Shown here in pieces: positions 26,451 through 35,290 of a stretch of 64,000 bases of DNA (positions are counted from its first letter, which is position 1; each line of letters starts with the position of its first letter). The position numbers were made by a program, and so were the translations under genes. Where the stretch lies: assembly GCF_010092985.1 (NCBI RefSeq), contig NZ_CP048106.1, forward strand, positions 558,001 through 622,000, written 5' to 3'. Source of the stretch: Pontibacter pudoricolor (GTDB taxonomy: Bacteria; Bacteroidota; Bacteroidia; Cytophagales; Hymenobacteraceae). A model generated the notes under the pieces. It did not search any database. It saw only the letters and a program-made list of their open reading frames with translations, and was not told the DNA's origin.

Positions 26451-26981
26451 ATGGAAGATAACAGACCTTTGGAAGATAACATGCCTTTCGAAAATAACAG
26501 AGGCCCTGCCGACCACTCACATATTAAAGGCTGGGGCATTGATGCGGATCCGAAAAACGATCCTACCTATCCGATGAAAAAGCGGACCAACGGGGAGCAT
26601 GAAGGCTACACCTGGGAGCGACCAACGCAGCAACCTGTAAATATGGAAATACTCCATTCTATAGAACGTCCGAATGTAACGGCTGTTTTTGGTACCGCCG
26701 CACCGCTGAGGGGCCTGAGTGGTGCCATCCGTAGAATGGCTTTTAAGAATAGTGAAAATGTATACAGTCATTGGCTGCCGCTTATCATGGCCGATCGTGT
26801 AGACATGGTAGAAGGCATTATTGATGACTTTAAGCATGGCAAAATACCGAACATTTTTGCAGAGAAAGGCTATGTAGCCGAATGGAATTACAACAAAACC
26901 GGGCTGCTTGCAAGGGTGGCTATAGTAGCCGGTATTACCGCTGCCGTAGTTTTGCTTGCCCGCAGTAACAGCCGGGATTAG
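26451..26981 (+). CDS. Hypothetical protein with C-terminal membrane anchor
   Basis: 176 residues. Polar N-terminus with Trp/Pro/Asn-rich stretches (DPKNDPTYPMKKRTNGEHEG), a central alpha-helical part, and one C-terminal transmembrane helix (~155-171). Its 11-nt spacing to the dehydrogenase suggests a shared operon. Function not recognised; the middle resembles proteins found next to such dehydrogenases in Bacteroidota, but this is weak. Confidence 0.65.
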   Translation: MEDNRPLEDNMPFENNRGPADHSHIKGWGIDADPKNDPTYPMKKRTNGEHEGYTWERPTQQPVNMEILHSIERPNVTAVFGTAAPLRGLSGAIRRMAFKNSENVYSHWLPLIMADRVDMVEGIIDDFKHGKIPNIFAEKGYVAEWNYNKTGLLARVAIVAGITAAVVLLARSNSRD

Positions 26982-27000
26982 AAAGCCAGACGACATGCAC

Positions 27001-27040
27001 AGCAAAAAGGCAACTATAGTTTTATAGTTGCCTTTTTGCT
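27001..27040. terminator. Bidirectional terminator built on the AACTATAG motif
   Basis: 18-bp stem 27001-27018 with 27023-27040, arms containing AAAAAGGCAACTATA and its complement. The centre of the hairpin is the window-wide palindrome AACTATAGTT. Confidence 0.88.
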
Positions 27041-27056
27041 TTTAGTGCTTCTGCCG

Positions 27057-27836
27057 TTACCATTCCATTTCGTCCTCATCATCTTCCCCGAAATCCTCGT
27101 CTTCAAAATCATCAGGCTCATCAAAAGTAAACTCCTCTTCCGGCGCTTCTTCCGTACCGGTTATACCAGCTTTTTGCAACAGGCTGTCAACTATAGGTTG
27201 CTGCGCTTCTTCGTATATCAGTTCGCCGCGCTGCAGGAACCTGTTTGCATCAAGCAGCACTTCGTAAATAGGGGTGTGTATGTGTTTGGGTATCTTGTAG
27301 AGTCGCGGATCGTTTTTATCAAAAGGAGTCTCAACCTTAGAACTGAACAGGTAAGGTAAAAGCGTTTTAGAACAACTTATGGCAATGCGCTGCACTTGAT
27401 GGTCTTCGAAATACTCCTGAAGCCGGCCGTTTATGTTCTCAAAAAATTCTATCGTTTCGCCTAGCCGAACCCGCGACCCGGCTCTCGATTTGCCTTTGGT
27501 CTTCAGGTATTTTATCTGGCTTTTACCCTGCTTTTTGCGCACCATATACGACCTGAAAACTTTATGGTCGCGGTTCACGCCATTCTCGAAATAGCCTAAG
27601 GCACAGTTGCCGGATTGTATCAGCAGAATCACATAGTTTACCTGCGGCTTAGCTATAGTTTGTTCTTTTGATGGCGGCGGAAGCGTGAGGGGCAACCGGA
27701 AAAAGAGCAGGTTGTTTCCTGCCTCATCCAGTAAAATAAGCCGGTGCTTTTCAGGGTCGTATTCCGTTCTTATACCTGCTTGCTGTATCGTTTTTAGTAA
27801 GTCGGCTGCTTTGTCCCTGGGCAGAAAACGGTTCAT
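27057..27836 (-). CDS. bVLRF1-type (Vms1/ANKZF1-like) peptidyl-tRNA hydrolase/release factor
   Basis: 259 residues. The core resembles the VLRF1 domain of eukaryotic Vms1/ANKZF1: HKVFRSYMVRKKQGKSQ (~91-107), then a basic loop K-G-K-S-R-A-G-S-R-V-R (~114-124) and a helix ETIEFFENINGRLQEYF. In Vms1 the Gln of the GxSQ region is needed to cut peptidyl-tRNA on stalled ribosomes; here it would be Q107. A later ISCSKTLLPYLFSS strand fits the domain. The C-terminal ~30 residues are almost all Asp/Glu (FEDEDFGEDDEDEMEW). Inferred: ribosome-associated quality control in the cytosol. Not recognised by the exact motif alone, so a profile search is desirable. Confidence 0.72.
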   Translation of the reverse strand: MNRFLPRDKAADLLKTIQQAGIRTEYDPEKHRLILLDEAGNNLLFFRLPLTLPPPSKEQTIAKPQVNYVILLIQSGNCALGYFENGVNRDHKVFRSYMVRKKQGKSQIKYLKTKGKSRAGSRVRLGETIEFFENINGRLQEYFEDHQVQRIAISCSKTLLPYLFSSKVETPFDKNDPRLYKIPKHIHTPIYEVLLDANRFLQRGELIYEEAQQPIVDSLLQKAGITGTEEAPEEEFTFDEPDDFEDEDFGEDDEDEMEW

Positions 27837-28117
27837 AAGTTAACGGGTAGTTTGCTTTCAGTAGCGCAGCAAGTTCGCAAAAAGATCCAGCATTATAAAA
27901 AACTATAGTTTTGGTTCAAGATCATCGAAGCGGTTTATAGTTTTAGAAATCTATAGCTCATGGCCTTGCATTGTACTCTCACCAACAACGGCACAGCACT
28001 ATAAAAGCCCGATTTTATAGTGCAGACCGTTCGTTGAAGCCTGTAATGTCTAAAAACAAAACAGGTGCGAACTTTACGTCCGCACCTGCTGAGTTATAAC
28101 CTTAATTACGTTACCGG

Positions 28118-28600
28118 TTATTTTTCCCGAACGAATCTATAAGTATAAACACCTTTTTTAGATGTTGTTTTTTCGCTTTCAGGCACATCGTACGGGAAAC
28201 CTGCCCAGGCTTCTTCATCTTCCCATACCATTTCCGTATCCGATATCGATTTGATAACCCAATCGGTAGTCACGCTGCCCTGGGTAAGTTGTATATAGTT
28301 CGGATTATCTTTATCCGGGAAGCTATAGTTCCAGACGTCTTTTACATTGCTGCCCGGTAAAGTAACTGTCATTTTTTGTCCATCGAATTTGAAGTAAGCC
28401 TCCACATTCACGGAATCCTGATACATGATTGTATCATTTATGCTATAGTAAACTCTTTTCTGGAAATCGTTTGTCCAGTCGCCTCTCATATCAGCATCTA
28501 CTTCCGATACCGGTGGTGGGGGAGTTGGTTCACCTTCGTCGTCGTTGCAGGAGCTTAAAGATAATAGAGCAAGCAGAGGCAGTAATAATAGCTTTTTCAT
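28118..28600 (-). CDS. Lipoprotein, unknown function
   Basis: 160 residues from ATG 28600. Signal peptide MKKLLLLPLLALLSLSSC with lipobox Cys at 18, Pro-rich spacer (PTPPPPVSE), then a beta-rich domain with MRGDWTNDF near its start and ending GVYTYRFVREK. The layout (WxxD/N...Y...F..D..M....) is like lipocalin-type domains of Bacteroidota lipoproteins. Upstream in-frame extension is rejected because it has no signal peptide. Confidence 0.72.
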   Translation of the reverse strand: MKKLLLLPLLALLSLSSCNDDEGEPTPPPPVSEVDADMRGDWTNDFQKRVYYSINDTIMYQDSVNVEAYFKFDGQKMTVTLPGSNVKDVWNYSFPDKDNPNYIQLTQGSVTTDWVIKSISDTEMVWEDEEAWAGFPYDVPESEKTTSKKGVYTYRFVREK

Positions 28601-29092
28601 AAAATATTTAATTGATAAGGATGTTTTGTTTTGCTGAATACACGTGTGAGTTGATCGTAGAAGATTGCTGTAAGAGCTGTGATAGCGCAAAAATCAAATA
28701 TCTTTCAGCTACGCCTCATTCCGGTCAGGGTTTCAGATCGCTCACGTACTCAGGTAATGGTTATACTATTTTTATTCAGATATAGATATAACGGAATTTA
28801 AATTAGCGGGTTACTTAAAAAATATATTTTGATGCAAAAGGAGATACGTTTTTATCAAAAAGCGTGGCAGTAAGATGGGGTAAATGTCTGATAGATAGCT
28901 TTAAGGATAGATTTTGCAACTATACACAAAATTTAAAAATCCATTTTTAGTCTATGGTTCAGATTTGATTATAGCGCTTGATAATTGCATTTTAAAAATA
29001 TCGAAGCCTGGCGGCATAGCGGCAGTAACTATAGCAATGCGTGTTGTGTAGTTACTTCCCGTCTGGTTTTTAGCTACAGTCAGTAGTTTTGG
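28601..29092. other. AT-rich intergenic region
   Basis: About 490 bp between two minus-strand genes. I see no gene, hairpin terminator or repeat beyond a few ACTATAG motifs. Confidence 0.4.
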
Positions 29093-29902
29093 TTAAACTT
29101 CCAGCCAGGCAGTTGAATCCGGGGTGTGCGCTATAGTTGTAAAAGTACTGCGGGTGGGTAGGTCGAGGTAAGGATAAGTAACTTTAGAAAGATAGAGCCC
29201 CTGCGGGTAGGCGGGGGCTAAATGTTTTGGAGCGGACTCGCAGCGAAGGTACCTTTCAAATTCAGCTACAGGTAGCGTGCCGTTCCCCACTTTCAGCAGC
29301 TGGCCAACTACAATGCGGATCATCCTGCTCAGGTACCTGTTAGCCGAGATCCGGAAACGCAGCCTGTCGCCATTTTCGGTGATAAACCAACGGGCTTCTG
29401 TTACATAGCATAAAGTACTTTCCTGGTCGGCAGGCGTAAGGCAAAAATTCCGGTAGTCTGTATAGCGCAGGAGCAGGGCGTTAGCCGCTTTCATAGCCTC
29501 CAGGTTCAGGTTATGCAGCAGGTAAAGCGAACTCCCGTTGCTCAGAAAAGGGTCTTTGTAGGTGTGTATAAAGTAATCGTAACTTCTGGCTGTGGCATCA
29601 AACCGGGCATGAGGCAGGCCTTCCATGGGCATAATGTCAAAAACGGCAATGTCATCGGGCAACACCTTATTTAACCGGAACAGCATATCAAATTCCCACG
29701 GCTCCGCTACATCCAGATGAAAAAAGAACTGACTGGCATGCACCCCTGCATCGGTACGGCCGCACCCAACTATAGCCACGGGTCTTTTCAGTATTTTAGA
29801 GAGAGCGTCTTCTATTACTTCCTGCACGCTCAGGCCATAGGGGTGGCGCTGCCAGCCTTTATAGTTGGTGCCCTTATAACTGATATGGAAGAAATAACGC
29901 AA
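29093..29902 (-). CDS. truA: tRNA pseudouridine(38-40) synthase TruA
   Basis: 269 residues, standard length. Catalytic motif VGCGRTDAGVHASQF (Asp ~52), N-terminal RYFFHISYKGTNYKGWQ, FDATARSYDYFIH, and SRMIRIVVGQLLKVG near the C-terminus. Isomerises uridines at positions 38-40 of the tRNA anticodon arm in the cytosol. Divergent from the disordered-protein gene at 30036. Confidence 0.95.
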   Translation of the reverse strand: MRYFFHISYKGTNYKGWQRHPYGLSVQEVIEDALSKILKRPVAIVGCGRTDAGVHASQFFFHLDVAEPWEFDMLFRLNKVLPDDIAVFDIMPMEGLPHARFDATARSYDYFIHTYKDPFLSNGSSLYLLHNLNLEAMKAANALLLRYTDYRNFCLTPADQESTLCYVTEARWFITENGDRLRFRISANRYLSRMIRIVVGQLLKVGNGTLPVAEFERYLRCESAPKHLAPAYPQGLYLSKVTYPYLDLPTRSTFTTIAHTPDSTAWLEV

Positions 29903-30035
29903 AGTATGGAGTTAAGAGCCGATGTAGTTGGCAAGATAAGCATCTTAAAGCAACTATAGCACTGCCGCGAATACGAAGAATATAACCGGGAAGCTGATCG
30001 ATCGTTTAAAAAGAAAACAAACCTAATTAAACACT

Positions 30036-30881
30036 ATGGACAGACGAGAAAGAGATCGCTACGACTACGGAAGCTATGAAGATTATCGCAATGATGCACA
30101 TTATCATAGCGCCAGAAATTTAACTGATGAGTTTGAGCGGGACTACCGCAAAAGCCACCACGACGAGGGCGGCGGCCAGTACAACCGGGTGCATTCCTAC
30201 CATGAAGGCGACATGGGCGATGCCTATGATAGAAGAAGCAGAGGTGAAAATAGCATGAGGGGAAATTCGGATTACCGCCAGAACAACCGGAACCAGCAGC
30301 GGAATTACCCTGAAAACATAAGCCGCGACCACGACAGGTTCGGCAATTACCAGGATGACTATAGAAACTACCGGGGCATGGACAGAAGCGACAGCATGGA
30401 TAACAGCCGGTCGCTGCGCGGTAATGTACGCCAGGGGTATGGCATCTCTGACCACGAAGGTTCGTCAGACCGGTACAATACATTAAACAGTAACCAGTAT
30501 AGTGGCGGCAGCGAAAATTACCGTTCCGATTACTCCGGCTCCCGTGAAGAGCGCAGCTCCCGTTTCGGAAGCGGTATGGGCGATTCGTCCATTCATTCTG
30601 ATCGTGGCACTCCGAACTATAGCGGCAGCAGTTTTGCTGATGATTATGGTAACATGAACAGGGGTTACGGCAGACGTAACGATGGTGGAAGCTCAGGCTA
30701 TTCAGGCAGTAATCGAGGCGGTTCGTTCGGAGACCAGAGCTATGGGGCATCTACCGGCAACTATAGTGGCTATGGCTCCAGGGGCAGCGGTTCATACAGC
30801 GGCAGAAGCGGTGAAAGTGCAGGCCGCAGCAACTCGCCGCGCAATTACAACCGCGACAGCAACGACTATGGCAGTTTATAA
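30036..30881 (+). CDS. Intrinsically disordered Gly/Ser/Arg/Tyr/Asp-rich protein
   Basis: 281 residues, no fold recognised. The N-terminal ~110 residues are rich in Arg, Asp, Tyr and His (RDRYDYGSYEDYR-like). The C-terminal ~130 are rich in Gly, Ser, Tyr and Arg (GSGSYSGRSGESAGRSN). I see no Cys or Trp and only one Lys, so positive charge is nearly all Arg. Such Tyr/Arg 'sticker' composition resembles eukaryotic prion-like, RGG-type RNA-binding proteins. No signal peptide. Real gene: initiating ATG, own rho-independent terminator, divergent promoter space with truA. Function unknown; condensate or RNA/DNA binding is inference only. Confidence 0.75.
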   Translation: MDRRERDRYDYGSYEDYRNDAHYHSARNLTDEFERDYRKSHHDEGGGQYNRVHSYHEGDMGDAYDRRSRGENSMRGNSDYRQNNRNQQRNYPENISRDHDRFGNYQDDYRNYRGMDRSDSMDNSRSLRGNVRQGYGISDHEGSSDRYNTLNSNQYSGGSENYRSDYSGSREERSSRFGSGMGDSSIHSDRGTPNYSGSSFADDYGNMNRGYGRRNDGGSSGYSGSNRGGSFGDQSYGASTGNYSGYGSRGSGSYSGRSGESAGRSNSPRNYNRDSNDYGSL

Positions 30882-30901
30882 CTATAAATTGAGATGACTA
30901 T

Positions 30902-30938
30902 AACCAGCCGCTTCCGAAAGGTAGCGGCTGGTTTTTTT
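30902..30938 (+). terminator. Terminator after disordered-protein gene
   Basis: AACCAGCCGCT (30902-30912) and AGCGGCTGGTT (30923-30933) followed by a T tract. Confidence 0.88.
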
Positions 30939-31075
30939 TATAAGCTATAGTTGTTTTTAGATACAGGAAGTAAGGCCTGTGTTTGATGTGAGGAGGATAA
31001 TCTTACATACTGAACCGGGAAGTCCGGGGAAAAAGGCATTGCTGCTGACGACCCGAGATGCATCTCCCATCACTC

Positions 31076-31486
31076 TTAATAAAACTCTTCCAGCCACATT
31101 TTACGTGCTACGCCTACACCTACAAAATCTCCTTCGCCCTGGCCGCGCAATAATACGGCTACATTTTGCCCCTGGGTCAGTTCATTCATGTTAACAGACT
31201 TCCCGTCGAGACCAATAATTTCTGTTGTTGGTAAAACCAGTACATAGGCACGGTTGTAGCGCGAGTCAGGTGATGGCGCGCGTCCTTCAACTTCCATTAC
31301 AAACTGCCCTTCATGATAGCGCAGCATAACAATTTGTCCCCGGATATCAACCCGTTGTGGCGCCAGGCTTCTTTTATTTTCTGTTTCCGTATTTTCAGTA
31401 GCTGTGCTGGTTCGGCAGCCGCTCAGCAATACTATACTTATCAAAAGTATAGTTAACAGTCTTTGTGTTATGTGTCTGTTTTCCAT
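31076..31486 (-). CDS. Lipoprotein, possible OB-like domain
   Basis: 136 residues. Signal peptide with lipobox LLSGCRTS (Cys ~24), a Thr/Glu-rich linker, then a small beta-barrel-like domain (IRGQIVMLRYHEGQFVMEVE ... VAVLLRGQG), suggestive of an OB-type or YgiW-like fold. No family assigned. It is transcribed divergently from the ABC exporter at 31798. Confidence 0.7.
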   Translation of the reverse strand: MENRHITQRLLTILLISIVLLSGCRTSTATENTETENKRSLAPQRVDIRGQIVMLRYHEGQFVMEVEGRAPSPDSRYNRAYVLVLPTTEIIGLDGKSVNMNELTQGQNVAVLLRGQGEGDFVGVGVARKMWLEEFY

Positions 31487-31797
31487 GTGTTTAACTTAGT
31501 TCTATTCTGTTTAACGACAGAGGAGCCGAACAGGGTTTAGCTAAAGTACAGCTTTTGTGATGGAAAACCAGAACGGTTTATCCGGCAGTAATTGCCTGTG
31601 TTTAGCACAGAAAACGGTTGCTATGGATGATCAGGTGAAACTATAGTTTATTCAGAAAGGCGCGAATTAAACAGGCAGAAGTTAAGGCGGTCATAAACCA
31701 AACTATAAAACAGCTAACTTGCACCCGACTGCTGCATTAAACGTGTAGCAAGCTTCCTCATCAACGCTCTAAAACCCGTTAAGGGATAAAATAAACT
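31487..31797. other. Divergent promoter region
   Basis: About 310 bp between the lipoprotein and ABC exporter genes; no repeats or ORFs recognised apart from CTATAGTT motifs. Confidence 0.4.
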
Positions 31798-33546
31798 ATG
31801 GCCAAATCCAGAAAGCTCAAAAACGTAACATTAGCACAGGTCTTCAAAACCATCATCTGGCCACGGAAAAAGTACCTTTCAATCGGGTTGGTGCTCATCA
31901 TCATAAGCAGGCTGGCGGGCTTGGTATTGCCGGGCGCCAGTAAATACCTGATCGATGATGTAATTCCGAATAACGATGCGACCATGCTGAAGTGGCTTAT
32001 AGTGGCCATAGTAGTAGCGATCTTTATCCAGTCGGTTACCTCGTTTGCACTTACACAAATACTGAGCGTGGAAGCGCAGCACCTGATCTCGCAGCTGCGG
32101 GCCAAAGTGCAGCGGCACATCATTCAGTTACCTATCCGCTTCTTCGATAATACCAAAACCGGCGAGCTGGTGTCGCGCATTATGACCGATGTGGAAGGCG
32201 TGCGCAACCTGGTCGGGACCGGATTTGCCCAGATGGTGGGCGGCGTACTTACTTCGGTCATCTGCCTGGTGCTGCTCATTTACATCAGCCCGCTCATGAC
32301 GGGCTTTGCCCTGATTCCGGTGGCTATATTCGGAGTGATCTCATTAAAAGCTTTCGGGAAGATACGGCCTATTTTCAGGGAGCGTGGCGTGATAAATGCC
32401 GAAGTGACCGGCCGTCTGACCGAAACCCTGGGCGGCGTGCGCGTGATAAAAGGATTCAATGCCGAAGAGCAGGAGATCAAGGTATTTGAAAATGGCGTGA
32501 CACGGTTGTTCCAGAATGTGAAGCAGAGCCTGACTACCACCAGCATGGTTACAAGTGCCGCTACCTTGCTGCTTGGGCTTGCGTCGGCTGGCATTATGGG
32601 CATTGGTGGTTACCTGATCATGAAGGGCGAGCTTACCTTTGGCGATTTTCTGGCCTTTACATTGTACCTTGGGTTTATGATCGCGCCGATCCTGCAGATG
32701 AGCAACATCGGCAGCCAGTTTACCGAAGCCTTTGCCGGCCTCGACCGTACCGAAGAAATTCTGAACACTCCGCTGGAAAGTGATGGCGGGCACAGAACAC
32801 TGACATTGGAGCACATTCACGGCAACATCATTTTCGATAATGTATCGTTTGCATATGAGTCCGGGAAAGATGTGATTAAGGAGATCAGTTTTCAGGCTCC
32901 TGCCGGTTCGGTTACGGCGCTGGTGGGCACATCCGGTTCCGGTAAAACAACTATAGCCGGACTGGCCGCTTCCTTCCTGAACCCGGACAGCGGCACTATT
33001 ACCGTGGACGGATATGACCTGCAAACTATAACCCTGCAAAGCTACCGAAGCCAGTTAGGTGTGGTGTTGCAGGACGATTTCCTGTTCGAAGGCACTATCC
33101 GGAATAACATCCTTTTCCCACGACCCAATGCCACCGAAGCACAACTGATGGCTGCTGCTCAGGCTGCGCACGTGCTGGAATTTACCGATCGTTTCCCGGA
33201 TGGGCTGGATACGCTGATAGGGGAGCGGGGCGTAAAACTCTCAGGAGGGCAGCGGCAGCGCATTGCCATTGCCCGGGCCATATTGGCCGATCCGCGCATC
33301 CTGATCCTGGATGAAGCCACCTCCAACCTCGACACTGAAAGCGAAAGCCTGATACAGGCCAGCTTAAAAACCCTGATGCAGGGACGTACTACCTTCGTGA
33401 TCGCTCACCGCCTCAGCACCATCCGCCAGGCCGACCAGATTTTAGTAATAGAGCAAGGGCACATTGTAGAACAGGGCCGCCATGAGGAGCTACTGGAAAA
33501 ACAGGGCAGGTATTACCAACTGTATACCTACCAGGCAAGGATCTAG
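31798..33546 (+). CDS. ABC exporter, fused membrane and ATPase domains (MsbA-like)
   Basis: 582 residues: six-helix ABC transmembrane domain (~25-320) and nucleotide-binding domain (~345-580). Seen: Walker A GTSGSGKTT (~378), Q-loop VVLQDDFLFEG, signature LSGGQRQRIAIARA (~480), Walker B ILILDEATSNLD, H-loop FVIAHRLST. A half-transporter acting as a dimer in the inner membrane, exporting lipid, peptide or drug. Single gene; substrate not predictable. Confidence 0.92.
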   Translation: MAKSRKLKNVTLAQVFKTIIWPRKKYLSIGLVLIIISRLAGLVLPGASKYLIDDVIPNNDATMLKWLIVAIVVAIFIQSVTSFALTQILSVEAQHLISQLRAKVQRHIIQLPIRFFDNTKTGELVSRIMTDVEGVRNLVGTGFAQMVGGVLTSVICLVLLIYISPLMTGFALIPVAIFGVISLKAFGKIRPIFRERGVINAEVTGRLTETLGGVRVIKGFNAEEQEIKVFENGVTRLFQNVKQSLTTTSMVTSAATLLLGLASAGIMGIGGYLIMKGELTFGDFLAFTLYLGFMIAPILQMSNIGSQFTEAFAGLDRTEEILNTPLESDGGHRTLTLEHIHGNIIFDNVSFAYESGKDVIKEISFQAPAGSVTALVGTSGSGKTTIAGLAASFLNPDSGTITVDGYDLQTITLQSYRSQLGVVLQDDFLFEGTIRNNILFPRPNATEAQLMAAAQAAHVLEFTDRFPDGLDTLIGERGVKLSGGQRQRIAIARAILADPRILILDEATSNLDTESESLIQASLKTLMQGRTTFVIAHRLSTIRQADQILVIEQGHIVEQGRHEELLEKQGRYYQLYTYQARI

Positions 33547-33693
33547 GGGATTAGCTGGATTTGTGTAGTGAAGACAATGCTGTTTTATTCATTTGATACC
33601 ACATTTTAAGCACATTTGACTGAAGGTTTTTATTTGGCTATTTTTTATAAAAAATATTATATATTTATAGCCGGATATTTGACACACTTTTAA

Positions 33694-34860
33694 ATGGGCT
33701 CTAAACTAAAACTACTAGTGGCAGGTGCGCTGATGCTGTGTATGGCACAGCTTTATGCACAGCAACCGAATGACCTTGACGCTTACATTAAGCGGCTGAG
33801 GCACTCGCTGGCAACAGGCGGAAGCGAGACCGCTTTCATGTCAGTAGGGTCTGATTTTTTGTATGCGCAGGATTATTTGGAAGCAGGTAACTATTCATCT
33901 GCGGAGTATAGTTTTGCAAGTATTGTTCGGGCACATCCGGAGCATGCCTTTGCTAATTACCAGTATGCCGTATCGCTTATGAAGCAGAAAGACCCTGAAA
34001 AAGCGAAGCTCGCGCAGCAACTTTTTCAGAAAGCGATAGAGTTGGAGCCTTCACTTAAAGCACGCTACGAAAAAGACATGCCAGCTAAGGTTGCTGCAGA
34101 ACCTAAGAAACCAGTTACACCAAACAAGCCCCCGGCCGAAGCTGCTCCCGCAAAACCGGAAACTATAGCTACTGGCCTGGATGCTTATATTTCACAACTG
34201 AAGCATTCGTATGCAACCGGCGGTAAAGAAACACAGATGTTTGCCCCCGGCCAGGAAGCAATACAAGGTATTCTGTATTATGAAAAAGGGGAGTACAGCA
34301 GCGCCGAAACAAGATTCAGCCTTTCGCTGAGTGTAGACCCGGAAAACCCTTATGCAAACTATCTGAAGGCTGTCTCGCTTGCAGCGCAGGGCAAAGAGGC
34401 AGAAGCAAAAACCTACTACCAGAAAGCTGTTGCCGGCGATAAGGCACTGGCTGCACGGTATAAGGGAGATGTGGCTTCGGGCAAAGCAAAATGGAATAAA
34501 TTACAGGCATCTAAAGTTGTGAAGACCACACCTGCCAAAAAAGTAACGTATGGTGGCGCCCTGGTATACGGCAATTATGCCTGCGACCAGTCTGTGTGGA
34601 ACGGACCAAATGTAAGCCCTGCCTACCGCTATGATTATAAAGGATATTTTGCCCTTAAAAAAGATGGAACTTACCGTTGGCTGGATGACGGTGGAACAGG
34701 CAAATATAGCTACAATGCTAAAACAGGCGTGATCACCTGGCTTTCCGGACCCATGAAAGGGAAAGGACCTAAGGCATCCAAATATCAGAAAGGAACAACC
34801 GTTGCCCAGGTAACAGTAGAATTCAACGGCTTTTCATGGAATTGCGGTTGCAACAAATAG
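33694..34860 (+). CDS. Secreted protein with two duplicated TPR-like modules
   Basis: 388 residues with signal peptide (KLLVAGALMLCMAQLYAQQ). Two copies of a ~100-residue module (~28-130 and ~162-262), each starting LDAYI..L.HS.ATGG.ET, then a TPR-like pair of helices (YSSAEYSFASIVRAHPEHAFANY; YSSAETRFSLSLSVDPENPY in the other) and ending K.ARYK.D. They are joined by a Pro/Ala/Lys linker (~130-158). A C-terminal domain (~290-388) has four Cys, incl. YACDQS and CGCNK, probably disulfide-linked. Periplasmic or surface, function unknown. Confidence 0.75.
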   Translation: MGSKLKLLVAGALMLCMAQLYAQQPNDLDAYIKRLRHSLATGGSETAFMSVGSDFLYAQDYLEAGNYSSAEYSFASIVRAHPEHAFANYQYAVSLMKQKDPEKAKLAQQLFQKAIELEPSLKARYEKDMPAKVAAEPKKPVTPNKPPAEAAPAKPETIATGLDAYISQLKHSYATGGKETQMFAPGQEAIQGILYYEKGEYSSAETRFSLSLSVDPENPYANYLKAVSLAAQGKEAEAKTYYQKAVAGDKALAARYKGDVASGKAKWNKLQASKVVKTTPAKKVTYGGALVYGNYACDQSVWNGPNVSPAYRYDYKGYFALKKDGTYRWLDDGGTGKYSYNAKTGVITWLSGPMKGKGPKASKYQKGTTVAQVTVEFNGFSWNCGCNK

Positions 34861-35290
34861 CTTCGATATTTTAAGATTTATGTACAAAGACAGCCTCTCA
34901 AACATGAGTTTAGGAGGCTGTCTTTGTTTTTGTGAACGTTGAAGTTAATACCCGGCTATTAACTATAAAGGCATCTTTTTGCGATGTGCTGCAACCTGTG
35001 CCATTCGCTTTTAAGGCTGCTACCAAACTAACGTTTTTGTTGGCCATACATTGGGGTCTGTAATATAACACGAAAGCTACGTGATAAAGGAAACGTACCA
35101 ACTTTAAACCTCCGGACAAAACCCTGCTCAGTCGATTTTAATTTGCCCTGCCAGCCTTCTCTGCTTACCTTTATGCACTTTAATGCCAGAGGAAAGAGGC
35201 TCTGCTTAAACGATTTTGTGCAGCATATATCTGTATAGTTGTAACTTAACTGCTGCGGATACGTGCTATTTCTTTCCTAAACTCATCGCT
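34861..35290. other. Intergenic region with terminator
   Basis: About 430 bp. It contains the hairpin at 34884-34927; the remainder shows no gene I can support. Confidence 0.5.
34884..34932 (+). terminator. Terminator after duplicated-module gene
   Basis: ACAAAGACAGCCTC (34884-34897) with GAGGCTGTCTTTGT (34914-34927), then TTTTTGTG. Confidence 0.85.

Noticed and set aside
30034..30750. 238-codon minus-strand frame opposite the disordered-protein gene
   Set aside because: Composition (very high Cys, Arg, His) is the mirror of a Gly/Ser/Tyr-rich sense gene; the sense frame has ATG and terminator.
34910..35119. 69-codon minus-strand frame between two genes
   Set aside because: Begins inside a terminator hairpin, has no upstream promoter-like box, and the product has no pattern.
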